From positions 1,860,001 to 1,924,000 of the forward strand of contig NZ_CP152474.1 in assembly GCF_039727615.1 (NCBI RefSeq): a DNA stretch of 64,000 nucleotides, written 5' to 3'. The position numbers and the translations under genes are program-made. Shown one piece after another: positions 1-13,816 of the stretch (position 1 is its first letter; each line of letters begins with the position of its first letter). The stretch comes from Leclercia sp. S52. Lineage in GTDB: Bacteria > Pseudomonadota > Gammaproteobacteria > Enterobacterales > Enterobacteriaceae. Under the pieces are notes generated by a model. That model was given only the letters and a program-made list of their open reading frames with translations, had not been told where the DNA came from and ran no database searches.

Positions 1-981
1 TGCCACTCGCCTTTGCTGACGGTTGCCGCATCCGGATAGAGCGACTTGTCGTTCGCCACCTCCGGGCTCAGCAGTTTGCGGGCGGCCAGATTTGGCGTCG
101 GATAGCCGATGGTCTCAGCCACCTGTTTTGCCACATCCGGGCGTAGCAGGAAGTTAATCAGCTTCAGCGCACCGTCGACATTTTTGGCGTTGGCCGGAAT
201 AGAGAGGCTGTCCATCCAGAAGATCCCGCCCTCTTCAGGCCACACCACTTCCAGCGGCGTACCGGCCTGACGCGCCACGTACGCCGAACCGTTCCACACC
301 ATCCCCACGTTGACTTCCCCTTCCATATACGGATTCGCCGGGTTATCGGAGTTGAAGGCCGCAACGTTTGGCATCAGTTTTTGCAGCTCGTGATACGCCG
401 CTTCAATCTCTTTCGGATCGGTGGTGTTGCCGGAGTAGCCCAGTTTACGCAGCGCTACCTGGAACACTTCGCGCGCGTCGTCGGTCAGCAGCAGTCCACC
501 TTTGTATTCCGGTTTCCACAGATCCGCCCAGCGGGTGACCGTTTTAGGATCCATGGCCTCGCTGTTGATCCCGATCGCCGTCGCCCCCCCAGATGTACGG
601 AATGGAGTAGTCGTTGTTCGGGTCAAACGGCTTGTTGAGCATCTCCGGATCGAGGTTTGAAAAATGGGTTAGCTTCGATTTGTCGATCTTCTGGATCATT
701 CCCTCTTTGCGCATCTTGTCGACGAAATAGGTCGACGGAACCACCAGATCGTAGGCGCCCTCTTTATAGGTCTTGAGCTTGGCATACATGGTTTCATTCG
801 ACTCGTAGGTGGAATAAATCACCTTGATGCCGGTCTCTTTGGTGAACTGCTCCAGCAGGCCAGGCGGCACATACTCGGTCCAGTTGTAGAAGTAGAGCGT
901 TTTACTGTCGTCCGCGTGCGCAGCGCTGATACCCATTGCGAGAGCGCCTGCCGCGAGCAGGTGGCGTGACCATTTTTTCAT
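1..981 (-). pseudogene. potD: PotD spermidine/putrescine-binding protein, frameshifted and cut by the window edge
   Basis: PotD is the periplasmic polyamine-binding component of the PotABCD ABC importer. The product starts with a Sec signal peptide (MKKWSRHLLAAGALAMG...AHADD) and follows E. coli PotD closely up to PYIWG. There a run of seven C at 584-590 (G on the coding strand) shifts the frame to an early stop near 544. Removing one base restores GATAIGIN... and the frame then stays open to position 1, where only about 20 C-terminal residues are missing. The start overlaps the potC stop as TAATG, so translation is probably coupled. Six other genes here show the same kind of one-base excess, so a sequencing artefact is more likely than real inactivation. 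Confidence 0.9.
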
Positions 982-1769
982 TAATACGTCCCCTGAGATT
1001 TTGTTTTATCACGAGCAATAAGCTGGCTGGCGATCACCAGAACCAGCGATAACATCAACAGAATGGTCGCCAGCGCGTTCACCTCCGGTGAGACGCCGAC
1101 TTTCACCATTGAATAGATCTTCAACGGCAGAATTTCATAGCCCGGCCCGGTGACAAACGACGAGACCACTACGTCATCCATCGACAGGGTAAAGCTCAGC
1201 AGCCATCCCGCGGCCACGGCGGGCATCGCCAGCGGCAGGATAATTTTGCGCAGGATGGTCATTTCGCTGGCACCCAGATCTTTCGCCGCTTCCAGCATCC
1301 GCACATCAAAGCCCTTCAGACGGGAGTAGACCGTCACTACCACAAACGGCAGGCAGAAGGTGATGTGCGAGAAGAGCAGCGACCAGAAGCCCAGTTGCAC
1401 CCCCAGCAGCATAAACAGCACCAGCAGCGAAATAGCCATCACGATATCCGGAGACATCATCACCACAAACAGCATCCCGCTGACGAAGGGCTTGCCGCGA
1501 AAACGGTAGCGGTAGAGCGCCACCGCGGTCAGGGAGCCAATCAGGGTGGCGAAGGTGGCCGAGAAGATAGCCATCGTCAGCGAGTGCTGCGCCGCCTGCA
1601 ACAGGCTGTCGTTGTTCATCAGCAGGCTGTACCACTGGGTGGTAAACCCCTGCCAGTTGATGCCAAAGCGCGAGCTGTTAAAGGAGTTAACGATCAGAAT
1701 AATGATCGGAATGTAGAGATACGCATAGATGGCGGTCATAAAACCGCCGCGGAGCAGTCGACCGATCAT
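981..1769 (-). CDS. potC: PotC, polyamine ABC transporter permease
   Basis: One of the two inner-membrane permeases of the spermidine/putrescine importer. The 262 residues contain about six hydrophobic segments, beginning near residues 8-28, and the cytoplasmic loop EAAKDLGASE, which is the EAA motif that contacts the PotA ATPase. Length and sequence match E. coli PotC (264 aa). It overlaps potB by 4 nt (ATGA) and potD by 1 nt, as expected for a tightly coupled potABCD operon read on the minus strand. Confidence 0.96.
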   Translation of the reverse strand: MIGRLLRGGFMTAIYAYLYIPIIILIVNSFNSSRFGINWQGFTTQWYSLLMNNDSLLQAAQHSLTMAIFSATFATLIGSLTAVALYRYRFRGKPFVSGMLFVVMMSPDIVMAISLLVLFMLLGVQLGFWSLLFSHITFCLPFVVVTVYSRLKGFDVRMLEAAKDLGASEMTILRKIILPLAMPAVAAGWLLSFTLSMDDVVVSSFVTGPGYEILPLKIYSMVKVGVSPEVNALATILLMLSLVLVIASQLIARDKTKSQGTY

Positions 1770-2623
1770 CCGAGTTCACCCTTATTGTTAAGCAAGCGCG
1801 AGGCACGCCAGTAGACCAGCAGCATCAGGCCCATTACCAGCGTCAGGGTGATGCTGGTGGCCGAGCCGAACGGCCAGTCGCGAATGTTGAGGAACTGGCT
1901 CTTGATGACGTTGCCGATCAGCAGGTTCTTCGCGCCGCCCATCAGGTCGGAGACGTAGAACAGCCCCATCGCCGGCAGCATCACCAGCAGGCAGCCGGCA
2001 ATGATCCCAGGCATAGTCAGCGGGATGATGATGCGAATAAAGGTCTGCAGCTTGCTGGCACCCAGATCTCTTGCCGCCTCCAGCAGGGGTTTATCCAGCT
2101 TCTCAATGCTGGAGTAGAGCGGCATGACCATAAACGGCAGCAGGATATAGACCAGCCCGACAATCACCGCCCCGGGGGTAAACATAATGCGGATCGGGGT
2201 GTCGATGACTCCCAGCCACAGCAGAAACGCATTCAGATAGCCCTTGGTGCTAAGAAAGATCTTCAGGCCATAAATGCGGATCAGGGAGTTGGTCCAGAAG
2301 GGCACAATCAGCAGAAACAGCAGCAGGGGGCGCACCTTCTGCGGCAGCTTTGCCAGAAACCAGGCGAAGGGATAGCCGAGGATCAGGCAGGCAAGGGTGG
2401 CTATTAGCGCCATATTGAGGGAATGGAGCAGCACCTGGAAATAGAGCGGATCGAGCAGGCGCGCGTAGTTATCCAGCGTAAAGACCAGCGAGACGAAATG
2501 GGCGTCGTAGCGGGTCAAAAAGCTGGTGGCAATGATCATCAGGTTGGGTAAAAAGACAAATAACACAAGCCAACCGACGATAGTGGCGATCACCCCATTC
2601 TGGAATCTACTTGTGTTCTTCAT
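1766..2623 (-). CDS. potB: PotB, polyamine ABC transporter permease
   Basis: The second inner-membrane permease of the PotABCD importer. I place the start at MKNTSRFQN (285 aa), which matches the E. coli N-terminus, rather than four codons upstream. The protein has about six transmembrane segments and the EAA-loop sequence [10 protein letters not shown] that docks on PotA. The 5' end overlaps the potA 3' end by 17 nt. PotB and PotC form the heterodimeric channel. Confidence 0.96.
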   Translation of the reverse strand: MKNTSRFQNGVIATIVGWLVLFVFLPNLMIIATSFLTRYDAHFVSLVFTLDNYARLLDPLYFQVLLHSLNMALIATLACLILGYPFAWFLAKLPQKVRPLLLFLLIVPFWTNSLIRIYGLKIFLSTKGYLNAFLLWLGVIDTPIRIMFTPGAVIVGLVYILLPFMVMPLYSSIEKLDKPLLEAARDLGASKLQTFIRIIIPLTMPGIIAGCLLVMLPAMGLFYVSDLMGGAKNLLIGNVIKSQFLNIRDWPFGSATSITLTLVMGLMLLVYWRASRLLNNKGELG

Positions 2624-3743
2624 CAGCCAGCACAACCTCCCAGCTTTCTACCCAGTTAATAACCATTTTCTGATTGAGCGAGTGGTCGAAATCAGGATCG
2701 TCCTCGTTAAAGAACTCGCTGACGATCACCATCTTGCCGTTTTCCAGTTCAACCACCGACTCGAGGGTCATCCCTTTGTAGTTACGCTCGCGGATATAGC
2801 CGATCAACCCTTCCGCTTCGGTCTCGTCGTGGATCTCATCGACGCGCAGATCTTCCGGGCGCAGCAGAACGTTGAGCTGTTGACCAGGCTCCACGGCAAA
2901 GTTGACGAAGATGTTGCAGGCGCGGCCTTCGACATTAGCCAGCACCCGCTGGTCATCGAGGCGTTCAATAACGGTAGCACTGAAGATATTGATTTCGCCA
3001 ATAAAGCTGGCGACAAACAGGTTTTTCGGCTCTTCGTAGATCTCACGCGGGGTGCCGTCCTGCTCGATTTTACCGTCGCGCATCACCACGATGCGATCTG
3101 ACATGGTCAGCGCCTCTTCCTGATCGTGGGTGACAAAGACAAAGGTGATCCCGAGCTTACGCTGCAGGGCCTTTAACTCGTTCTGCATCTGCTTGCGCAG
3201 CTTGTAATCCAGTGCGGACAGGGACTCATCCAGCAGCAGCAGACGCGGCTTATTGACCACCGCGCGGGCGATGGCGACGCGCTGCTGTTGCCCACCCGAC
3301 AGCTGGTGCGGCTTGCGCTGGGCGAACGCTTCGAGCTGCACCATGCGCAGGGCATCGGTGACGCGGGGCGCGATGTCACTGGCAGGGGTTTTTTGCATCC
3401 GCAGGCCAAAGGCGACGTTTTCGAAAACCGTCATATGCGGGAACAGGGCGTAGCTTTGAAAGACGGTATTGACGTGACGGTGTTCAGCAGGAACCTGAGT
3501 AATATCCTGATCTTCAAGATGAATATGGCCGTGATCGACGTTTTCCAGCCCGGCGATAAGGCGAAGCACTGTCGTTTTACCGCAGCCCGACGGGCCAAGC
3601 AGCGTAAGAAATTCGCCGTTGTTGATGGTCAAATCGAGGTCGGAAATGACGGTTTTTCCGTCAAAGCTTTTACGAATTCCGGCCAGTTGCACCAACGGTG
3701 ACAGTGAAGCTGGTTGTGTATTCAATTTTTGATTCAGTCCCAT
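2607..3743 (-). CDS. potA: PotA, polyamine ABC transporter ATPase
   Basis: ATPase that powers spermidine/putrescine uptake. The 378 residues equal the E. coli length. Visible motifs are Walker [10 protein letters not shown] at residues 50-58, the Q-loop in VFQSYALFP near 94-102, the ABC signature LSGGQQQ at 148-154 and Walker B LLLLDE near 168-173. The C-terminal third is the regulatory OB-type domain typical of PotA and MalK. It is the first gene of the operon, divergent from pepT across about 250 bp that must hold both promoters. Confidence 0.97.
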   Translation of the reverse strand: MGLNQKLNTQPASLSPLVQLAGIRKSFDGKTVISDLDLTINNGEFLTLLGPSGCGKTTVLRLIAGLENVDHGHIHLEDQDITQVPAEHRHVNTVFQSYALFPHMTVFENVAFGLRMQKTPASDIAPRVTDALRMVQLEAFAQRKPHQLSGGQQQRVAIARAVVNKPRLLLLDESLSALDYKLRKQMQNELKALQRKLGITFVFVTHDQEEALTMSDRIVVMRDGKIEQDGTPREIYEEPKNLFVASFIGEINIFSATVIERLDDQRVLANVEGRACNIFVNFAVEPGQQLNVLLRPEDLRVDEIHDETEAEGLIGYIRERNYKGMTLESVVELENGKMVIVSEFFNEDDPDFDHSLNQKMVINWVESWEVVLADEEHK

Positions 3744-3991
3744 ATCGACGCTGCAGAGACTTATCGCAGCGGGGTTTGTGGTTAGCCACCTTGGTGAAAC
3801 GTAATGAGGGCGGACATTCTACGGGAATACGCTGTAATCGCCAATCCTTGTTACCCATTGATAAGCTACATTTATTAGCGAACGCAGCGAAAAACGGAAA
3901 TATTCTCGTTTACGGGATAAAAGTGACCTGACGCAATATTTGGGTTTTGATGCTTACTGATAATGTTGTCACAAAAAGTGAGGGTGACTGC
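3744..3991. promoter_or_regulatory. potA-pepT divergent promoter region
   Basis: Non-coding space between two divergently read genes. A TTGAT half-site lies at 3947-3951, four bases before ACTGA, which is a poor match to the second half of an FNR box. Salmonella pepT is known to be anaerobically induced through FNR, so I flag the half-site, but the sequence alone does not establish regulation. Confidence 0.35.
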
Positions 3992-5218
3992 ATGGATAAA
4001 TTACTTGAGCGTTTTCTACAGTACGTATCGCTGGATACCCAATCTAAACCGGGTGTCCGTCAGGTGCCGAGCACCGAAGGACAATGGAAACTGTTACAGC
4101 TGTTAAAGACGCAACTGGAAGAGTTGGGTCTGGTCAACGTCACGTTAAGTGAAAAAGGGACGGTAATGGGGACGCTCCCCGCCACTGTGAGCGGCGATAT
4201 TCCGGCCATTGGTTTTATTTCCCATGTTGATACCTCACCGGATTTTAGCGGTAAAAACGTGAATCCGCAGATTGTTGAGAACTATCGCGGCGGCGATATT
4301 GCGCTGGGGGTCGGCGACGAGGTGTTGTCTCCGGTAATGTTCCCGGTGTTACACCAGCTGCTCGGGCAGACGCTAATCACCACCGACGGCAAAACGCTGC
4401 TCGGTGCCGATGATAAAGCCGGGGTGGCCGAGATCATGACCGCGCTGGCGGTGCTTAAGCACAACAAGGTGCCGCACGGTGATATCCGCGTCGCCTTTAC
4501 CCCGGACGAAGAGGTGGGCAAAGGGGCGAAGCATTTCGACGTAGAGGCGTTCGATGCCCGCTGGGCCTATACCGTGGACGGCGGCGGCGTGGGTGAGCTG
4601 GAGTTTGAGAATTTCAATGCGGCGTCGGTCAATATTCGCATCGTTGGCAACAACGTCCATCCGGGCACGGCGAAAGGGGTAATGGTGAATGCCCTGTCGC
4701 TGGCGGCCCGCATTCATGCCGAAGTCCCGGCAGACGAAAGCCCGGAACAAACAGAGGGCTATGAGGGCTTCTATCACCTCACCAGCATCAAAGGGACGGT
4801 CGATCGCGCGGACATGCACTACATCATCCGCGATTTTAACCGCGACGGGTTTGAAGCGCGTAAACGCAGGATGATGGATATCGCCAAAAAGGTGGGCAAA
4901 GGGCTGCACCCGGATTGCTACATTGAGCTGATCATTGAAGACAGCTATTACAATATGCATGAAAAGGTGATCGAGCATCCGTACATTCTTGAGGTGGCAC
5001 AGCAGGCGATGCGCGACTGCGGGGTCGAACCGCAGCTAAAACCGATCCGCGGCGGCACCGACGGTGCGCAGCTCTCCTTTATGGGATTGCCATGCCCGAA
5101 TCTGTTTACCGGCGGCTACAACTACCACGGCAAGCACGAGTTCGTGACCCTCGAGGGGATGGAGAAAGCGGTGCAGGTGATCGTGCGGATTGCCGAGTTA
5201 ACCGCGAAGCAGCGGTAA
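3992..5218 (+). CDS. pepT: PepT, tripeptidase T (peptidase M20)
   Basis: Zinc aminopeptidase that removes the N-terminal residue from tripeptides in the cytoplasm. The start [18 protein letters not shown] matches E. coli PepT. An in-frame ATG 45 bases upstream lacks homology, whereas GTGAGGGTGA lies just before the chosen start. M20 metal-binding landmarks are visible: HVDTSPD (about residue 78), LGADDKAG (about 140) and DEEVGKG (about 173), with [10 protein letters not shown] and NYHGKHEF near the C-terminus. The length is 408 aa. Confidence 0.97.
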   Translation: MDKLLERFLQYVSLDTQSKPGVRQVPSTEGQWKLLQLLKTQLEELGLVNVTLSEKGTVMGTLPATVSGDIPAIGFISHVDTSPDFSGKNVNPQIVENYRGGDIALGVGDEVLSPVMFPVLHQLLGQTLITTDGKTLLGADDKAGVAEIMTALAVLKHNKVPHGDIRVAFTPDEEVGKGAKHFDVEAFDARWAYTVDGGGVGELEFENFNAASVNIRIVGNNVHPGTAKGVMVNALSLAARIHAEVPADESPEQTEGYEGFYHLTSIKGTVDRADMHYIIRDFNRDGFEARKRRMMDIAKKVGKGLHPDCYIELIIEDSYYNMHEKVIEHPYILEVAQQAMRDCGVEPQLKPIRGGTDGAQLSFMGLPCPNLFTGGYNYHGKHEFVTLEGMEKAVQVIVRIAELTAKQR

Positions 5219-5220
5219 TT

Positions 5221-5284
5221 GCCCGGTGGCGCTACGCTTACCGGGCCTACACGTAGGCCGGGCAAACAACGTGCCGCCCGGCAT
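5221..5284. repeat. REP/BIME cluster 5' of the RAYT gene
   Basis: Contains GC-rich REP palindrome halves (GCCCGGTGGCGCTACGCTT, then TACCGGGCCTAC, TAGGCCGGGCAAAC and GTGCCGCCCGGCA) in head-to-head order, typical of a bacterial interspersed mosaic element. It lies between the pepT stop and the transposase start. Confidence 0.85.
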
Positions 5285-5310
5285 TGCCACTAATGGGGAG
5301 GGAACCTCAT

Positions 5311-5802
5311 ATGTCAAACTACCGTCGTCATTATGTGCCGGGCGGGACCTGGTTTTTCACCGTTAACCTGCAAAACAGGCGCAGCGATCTGCTCACGCGC
5401 CATATCGATACGCTTCGCACGGCGACCCAATGTGTTAAACGCGTAAAACTCTTTCTGATTAACGCCTGGGTGATCCTGCCCGAACATATGCACTGTATCT
5501 GGACGTTGCCCGAAGACGACACTGACTACTCTGGCCGCTGGCGGGACATTAAAAAGACCTTCACCCGTGCGCTAGGGATGTCAGGCATCTGGCAGCCGCG
5601 CTTCTGGGAACACACCATCCGGGATGAAAATGACCTGCGCAGGCATACGGATTACATCTATATCAACCCGTTAAAACATGGCTATGTCAGGCGAGTAAAA
5701 GACTGGCCCTATTCCACCTTTCATCGTGACGTGCGGGAAGGGCGCTATCCAGAAGATTGGGCGGGGGAGATAGAGGTTTTTGATGCAGGAGAGCGCCGGT
5801 AA
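5311..5802 (+). CDS. REP-associated tyrosine transposase (RAYT)
   Basis: A single-copy HUH-superfamily nuclease of the Y1 type thought to act on REP palindromes. The start MSNYRRHYVPGGTWFFTVNL is preceded by GGGAGGGAACC and gives 163 aa. The HUH metal motif is the HMH of PEHMHCIW. A tyrosine-rich helix (DYIYINPLKHGY) holds the likely nucleophilic tyrosine. REP clusters at 5221-5284 and 5807-5880 bracket the gene, the arrangement called a REPtron. E. coli TnpA-REP (RayT) belongs to this family, and the reading frame looks intact. Confidence 0.9.
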   Translation: MSNYRRHYVPGGTWFFTVNLQNRRSDLLTRHIDTLRTATQCVKRVKLFLINAWVILPEHMHCIWTLPEDDTDYSGRWRDIKKTFTRALGMSGIWQPRFWEHTIRDENDLRRHTDYIYINPLKHGYVRRVKDWPYSTFHRDVREGRYPEDWAGEIEVFDAGERR

Positions 5803-5806
5803 AAAA

Positions 5807-5880
5807 TGCCGGGTGGCGGCTACGCCTTACCCGGCCTACGGTACGGTGTTGTAGGCCGGGCAAACGCAGTGCCGCCCGGC
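5807..5880. repeat. REP/BIME cluster 3' of the RAYT gene
   Basis: REP palindromes in opposite orientations (TGCCGGGTGGCGGCTACGCC, then GGCCTACGGTACGG and GTAGGCCGGGCAAAC, closing with GTGCCGCCCGGCA). The consensus is the same as in the 5' cluster, so the transposase is bracketed by its likely substrates. Confidence 0.85.
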
Positions 5881-5891
5881 AATAAAACGAC

Positions 5892-7013
5892 TCAGTCCTC
5901 GAAGAACCAGTACCCGCTGTTGACCAGCGCCGCCAGCATGGCGAGGAAGGACGGATCTTCCAGCGCATCACCGAACTTGTCGGCCGTCAGTACCGTATGG
6001 CTGGCCAGCACTTCCACGGCCGGACGGTGCAGGGAGTCCAGTTGCTCGCCATTGACGTATACCTCTTCGCCAATGCGTAAGACGCGCAAGCCACCCAGAC
6101 GCACCAGCTTGTCACCCTGCTGCAGCGCATCGTAAATCTCATCCGGCTGATACGGCGGCTCCGGCAGGGAGACGTCCAGCTCGTGACGGGACTGGCTGAT
6201 AAACTCGCCGAACCACTGGTTGAAATGCTGCGGCTGGTTGATCAGATCCAGCATCATCCCACGCAGTTTATCCAGCTCTTCGGGCAGGATATCGGCCGGG
6301 TGCTCACGGGCAGGGACATCCGGATCGCTGAAGCGATGGCTGCCCAGCTCGCGCTGCAGAACATAATCGGCAAACCCGCTGATCATCTCGCGCCCGCTTG
6401 GTGCACGGAAGCCCACCGAATAGTTCATCGAGTTCTCAAGGGAGTAGCCCTCATGCGGGAAGCCTGGCGGAATATAGAGAATATCGCCCGACTCCAGCTC
6501 TTCGTCGATGATGCCAACAAAAGGATCCACCTGCAGCAGGTCAGGATGCGGGCAGTGCTGCTTCATTGGCACCTTCTCGCCCACGCGCCAGCGGCGGCGG
6601 CCGGTACCCTGAATGATAAACACGTCATACTGATCCAGATGCGGGCCAACGCCGCCGCCCGGCACGGAGAAGGAGATCATCAGATCGTCCATCCGCCAGT
6701 CGGGCAGGGCGCGGAACGGCTGCATCAGAGCTGCGGCGGGCTGGTGCCAGTGGTTGACCGCCTGCACCAGCAGGGACCAGTTGTTCTCGCCCAGGTGATC
6801 GAAGCTTTCAAACGGGCCGTGGCTGACCTGCCATTTGCCCTCGTTATGGCTGACGAGGCGGCTGTCGACTTCGCTCTCCATGGCCAGGCCGGCCAGCTCA
6901 TCGGGCGAGATCGGATCGACGAAATTGGTAATGCCGCGTTTCAGAACGACCGGGCGTTTTTGCCAGTAGCGTTCGATAAAGTCGGGCCAGTTAAGAGCTA
7001 ATTGATAATCCAT
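5892..7013 (-). CDS. roxA: RoxA (YcfD), ribosomal protein uL16 arginine hydroxylase
   Basis: 2-oxoglutarate/Fe(II) dioxygenase of the JmjC/cupin type that hydroxylates an arginine of 50S protein L16. The 373 aa equal the E. coli length and align end to end. The iron-binding HxD is seen in VGPHLDQYDV (near residue 125), and the distal histidine is probably the one in PPGFPHEGY (near 187). The C-terminal winged-helix-like part ends in SGYWFFED. The 3' end abuts a REP cluster. Confidence 0.96.
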   Translation of the reverse strand: MDYQLALNWPDFIERYWQKRPVVLKRGITNFVDPISPDELAGLAMESEVDSRLVSHNEGKWQVSHGPFESFDHLGENNWSLLVQAVNHWHQPAAALMQPFRALPDWRMDDLMISFSVPGGGVGPHLDQYDVFIIQGTGRRRWRVGEKVPMKQHCPHPDLLQVDPFVGIIDEELESGDILYIPPGFPHEGYSLENSMNYSVGFRAPSGREMISGFADYVLQRELGSHRFSDPDVPAREHPADILPEELDKLRGMMLDLINQPQHFNQWFGEFISQSRHELDVSLPEPPYQPDEIYDALQQGDKLVRLGGLRVLRIGEEVYVNGEQLDSLHRPAVEVLASHTVLTADKFGDALEDPSFLAMLAALVNSGYWFFED

Positions 7014-7102
7014 TTTTATATTCCGCAGGCTTTTACTGACTCGGATTATAACGGAAGCTCAGCGACCTGCGTGCGAGAATCACGCTTTTTTCACCCGAAG
7101 GC

Positions 7103-8567
7103 TTAACTCTCGTCGCTTGTAAGGTGCTGGCGGGCAAAAATTGCCTCCATGCGCGCCCCGCCGAGCAGACTGTCACCGGTGTCGATCCGGCCGTCGTACT
7201 GCTCAACAATGTCGCGCGCCACCGACAGGCCCACCCCCCTGGCCGGGGCGTAAGGTGTCGGCGCGCTGGCCGCGATCGAAGACCCGATCGCGTTTGCCCT
7301 GTGGGATCCCCGGGCCGTCGTCCTCAACGATAATGTGCAGCTCATTTTCACCCTGGCGGGTCGAGACCTCGACGAACTCCAGACAGTATTTACAGGCGTT
7401 ATCAAGCAGATTGCCCATCACTTCCATAAAGTCGTTCTTTTCACCCACGAAGCTGATTTCAGGCGAAATATCGAGCGTGATGTTCACCCCCTTACGCTGA
7501 TAGACCTTGTTCAGGGCCGAGGTCAGGCTGTCCAGCAGCGGTGCGACCGGGTGCAGCTCCCGGCTCAGCAGGGTGCTGCCGGTTCGCATGCTGGCGCGGT
7601 GCAGGTAGTAACCGATCTGCTGGGAGATACGGCTGATCTGCTCCAGCATCACCGGTTCCGCCTCATCGGCGCTCAGCCTGGCGCTGCGTAAAGAGCGCAT
7701 CGTGCTTTGCATCACCGCCAGCGGCGTTTTCAGGCTGTGGGTCAGATCGGTCAGGGTAGTGCGGTATTTGTCGTAACGCTCGCGCTCGCTTTTCAGCAGC
7801 CGGTTCAGGTTGCGCACCAGGCTGGTAAGTTCACGTGTGGTGTTGGGGTTGAGTTTTTCCCGGTGATGCTCCTCCAGCTCACGTACCTCTTTCGCCAGCG
7901 ACTGGATGGGCCGCAGGCTCCACCAGGCGGCCAGCCACAGCAGGGGGATCACTAGCAGCAGGTTGGCGGCCAGCACATAGACAAACCAGTTCCACACTGT
8001 ATAAGAGCGTTTCAGCTCTACCGGAATAGTGTCGATGACCACAATCGTCAGTTGCGGCATTTGCATGGTGGCAGGGTAGATATTGACCGCCACCGAGTGG
8101 GTCAGCTCGCTGTCGTCGTCGTCCTCGCGGATCTCGGCCAGCTCTTTCTGCATGTGCCGGTCGTTACCGACCAGCACGCTGGTGGCATCCACATCCGCCT
8201 CAAGCTCGTGAAAGCCGTTAGCTTTGAGCCATTCCGGACGGATGCTTTTGATCAGCCAGGGCACATCGCGCTGGGCCCACAGCAGCTTGCCTTTCTCATC
8301 GTAAATCAGCGACATGGTCGGGCTCTGGCGATCCAGATGCTCCGGCATATCGATGGTGATCTTATTGTCTTCCCATTTCGCGAGGGTATAGAACAGATTG
8401 CTCTCTCCGCGCAGCAGGCGGAAGGTAGTTTTATCAAAGCTGACGCTGTAGCCCACCAGCGCCACCATCCCGTAGGCCAGCGAAAGCACCAGCACCACCA
8501 CCGCCGTGGCCAGCAGGAAGCGAAACCGCAGCGACAGCGGCAGAAAGTGACGAAAGAGACTTTTCAT
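7103..8567 (-). pseudogene. phoQ: PhoQ sensor histidine kinase with a one-base frameshift
   Basis: Inner-membrane kinase that senses Mg2+, acid pH and cationic peptides and phosphorylates PhoP. Two transmembrane segments flank a periplasmic domain with the acidic patch [13 protein letters not shown] region, the phospho-acceptor helix [11 protein letters not shown] and the ATP-binding boxes VEDDGPGIP and DTLRPGQG follow. At C6 7234-7239 one extra base turns [11 protein letters not shown] into [13 protein letters not shown] and a stop at 7203. The correct frame resumes and ends at 7103 (487 aa after correction; E. coli has 486). As written, the last about 35 residues, including part of the ATP lid, would be lost. 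It follows phoP with no gap. Confidence 0.9.
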
Positions 8568-9239
8568 TTAGCGTAATTCGAACAGATAGCCCTGACCACG
8601 CACGGTGGTAATGACATCCTCCGGATACTGGGCCTGGATCTTCTTGCGCAGGCGCCCCATCAATACATCAATGGTGTGGCTTTCGCGCAGCTCCGCGTCG
8701 GGATAGAGCTGGAGCATCAGGGAATCTTTGCTCACCACTTTGCCGCTGTTGCGGATCAGCGTCTCCATAATGGTGTATTCAAAGGCGGTGAGCTTGATCA
8801 CCTCGTCATGTATGGCGAGCTCACGGCGGGAGAGATCCACCTGAAACGGCGGAATGGAGATCACCTGCGAGGCGAGGCCGCTGTTGCGGCGCATCAGCGC
8901 CTGCATGCGGGCGGCCACTTCTTCAATATGAAAAGGTTTGGTGACGTAGTCATCCGCTCCGGCGCTCAGCACTTCAACCTTATCCTGCCAGCCTTCACGG
9001 GCGGTTAACACCAGCACCGGCAAGGAGACATCGTGGCTGCGCCAGCGGCGGATCAGCGACAGGCCATCTTCATCAGGCAGACCCAGGTCAACGATGGCGA
9101 TATCGGGTAGGTGTTCATTGAGATAGTAGTCGGCTTCTTTTGCATCTTCGGCATCGTCCACCTGATGCCCCATTTCCTGAAGCTGAACCTTCAGGTGATG
9201 ACGTAGCAACGCATTATCCTCAACAACCAGTACGCGCAT
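8568..9239 (-). CDS. phoP: PhoP response regulator
   Basis: OmpR-family DNA-binding response regulator that controls the Mg2+/antimicrobial-peptide regulon. I chose the second of two adjacent ATG codons ([16 protein letters not shown], 223 aa), as in E. coli. The receiver domain shows the acidic pocket VVED, the phospho-acceptor in [14 protein letters not shown] (D51) and the lysine of YVTKPF. The C-terminal winged helix ends with [13 protein letters not shown] PhoP box lies upstream, which implies autoregulation. Confidence 0.97.
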   Translation of the reverse strand: MRVLVVEDNALLRHHLKVQLQEMGHQVDDAEDAKEADYYLNEHLPDIAIVDLGLPDEDGLSLIRRWRSHDVSLPVLVLTAREGWQDKVEVLSAGADDYVTKPFHIEEVAARMQALMRRNSGLASQVISIPPFQVDLSRRELAIHDEVIKLTAFEYTIMETLIRNSGKVVSKDSLMLQLYPDAELRESHTIDVLMGRLRKKIQAQYPEDVITTVRGQGYLFELR

Positions 9240-9301
9240 CATCGCTTCTCCCTAATATGAATGGTCTGAATAGTTTAACGCTGATTATGTTGCGGCGGGG
9301 A

Positions 9302-9318
9302 TAAACATTTCGTAAACC
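9302..9318 (-). promoter_or_regulatory. PhoP box of the phoPQ promoter
   Basis: Read on the minus strand, the direct repeat is GGTTTA-CGAAA-TGTTTA, a perfect match to the PhoP consensus of two (T/G)GTTTA hexamers with 5-bp spacing. A CATAAT -10 lies 12 bases downstream, the normal spacing for PhoP-activated promoters. It sits 63 bp upstream of the phoP start. Confidence 0.85.
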
Positions 9319-9363
9319 GAAGGGGAAGGGACCCTCTTTCCGGGCGGAAAGAGGGTAAAAGCG

Positions 9364-11383
<2,020 letters not shown>

Positions 11384-11410
11384 ACTGGCTCCTTTCTGTG
11401 TGTAATCGCA

Positions 11411-13027
<1,617 letters not shown>

Positions 13028-13035
<8 letters not shown>

Positions 13036-13699
13036 GATGTTCTCCCTGGTCGGTAACGTCCCGCCACTCACCGTTGGCGAGAGAATCCAGTGTATAACTG
13101 CCCATGGCGTAGCGAATCAGGCGCAATGTCGGATGCCCGACATGGGCCGTCATGCGACGCACCTGGCGGTTGCGGCCTTCATAAAGGGTGACTTTGATCC
13201 ATGATACGGGAATCGATTTGCGCTCGCGGATCGGCGGATTGCGCGGCCAGAGCCACTCAGGCTCGCTGACCAGCTCAATGCCCGCGGGCAGGGTAGGGCC
13301 GTCGTTCAGCGTGACGCCGTTACGCAATGCCGCCAGCGCCTCGTCGTCCGGGACGCCCTCTACCTGCACGTAGTAGATTTTGCCGGTGCGTTTTCCCGGC
13401 TGCGTGAGCCTGGCCTGCAGCTCGCCGTCGTTGGTGAGCACCATCAGTCCTTCGCTGTCGCGATCGAGACGGCCTGCGGCATAGACCCCCTGAACGGGGA
13501 TGAAATCTTTCAAGGTGCTGCGCCCGGCTTCGTCGGTGAACTGCGGCAGGACATCGTAAGGTTTATTGAACAAAATAACGCGCGTTGGCGCACGTTGCTT
13601 ACGCGGCTTAGTCGCTTGTCGTGTGCTGAATCGTTCAACCCGGTGATTTCTAAAAGAAGTTTTCTGCATGGTATTTTCAGACGTTATCAATTGCCGCAT
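13028..13699 (-). CDS. rluE: RluE, 23S rRNA pseudouridine-2457 synthase
   Basis: Forms pseudouridine 2457 in 23S rRNA. The 223 residues begin [19 protein letters not shown] and follow E. coli RluE. The catalytic aspartate lies in [12 protein letters not shown] (about residue 93), the invariant motif of the RsuA/RluB/E/F branch. It is divergent from icd. Confidence 0.95.
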
Positions 13700-13816
13700 T
13701 ATAGCCTAATAACGAATGCCTTTCATGGCGCCAGACATTCAGGTACTATCGATGGGCTCATTACAAATTATTAACATAAGATCAGTAACAACCAGAAGCG
13801 CTCGAAGGAGAGGTTA

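Noticed and set aside
3947..3960. A full FNR box upstream of pepT
   Set aside because: Only the first half-site matches; the second half has two of five bases, too weak to call.
5221..5880. REP clusters as CRISPR repeats or terminators
   Set aside because: The units are inverted palindromic REP sequences with short variable spacing, not direct repeats with unique spacers, and lack T tracts.
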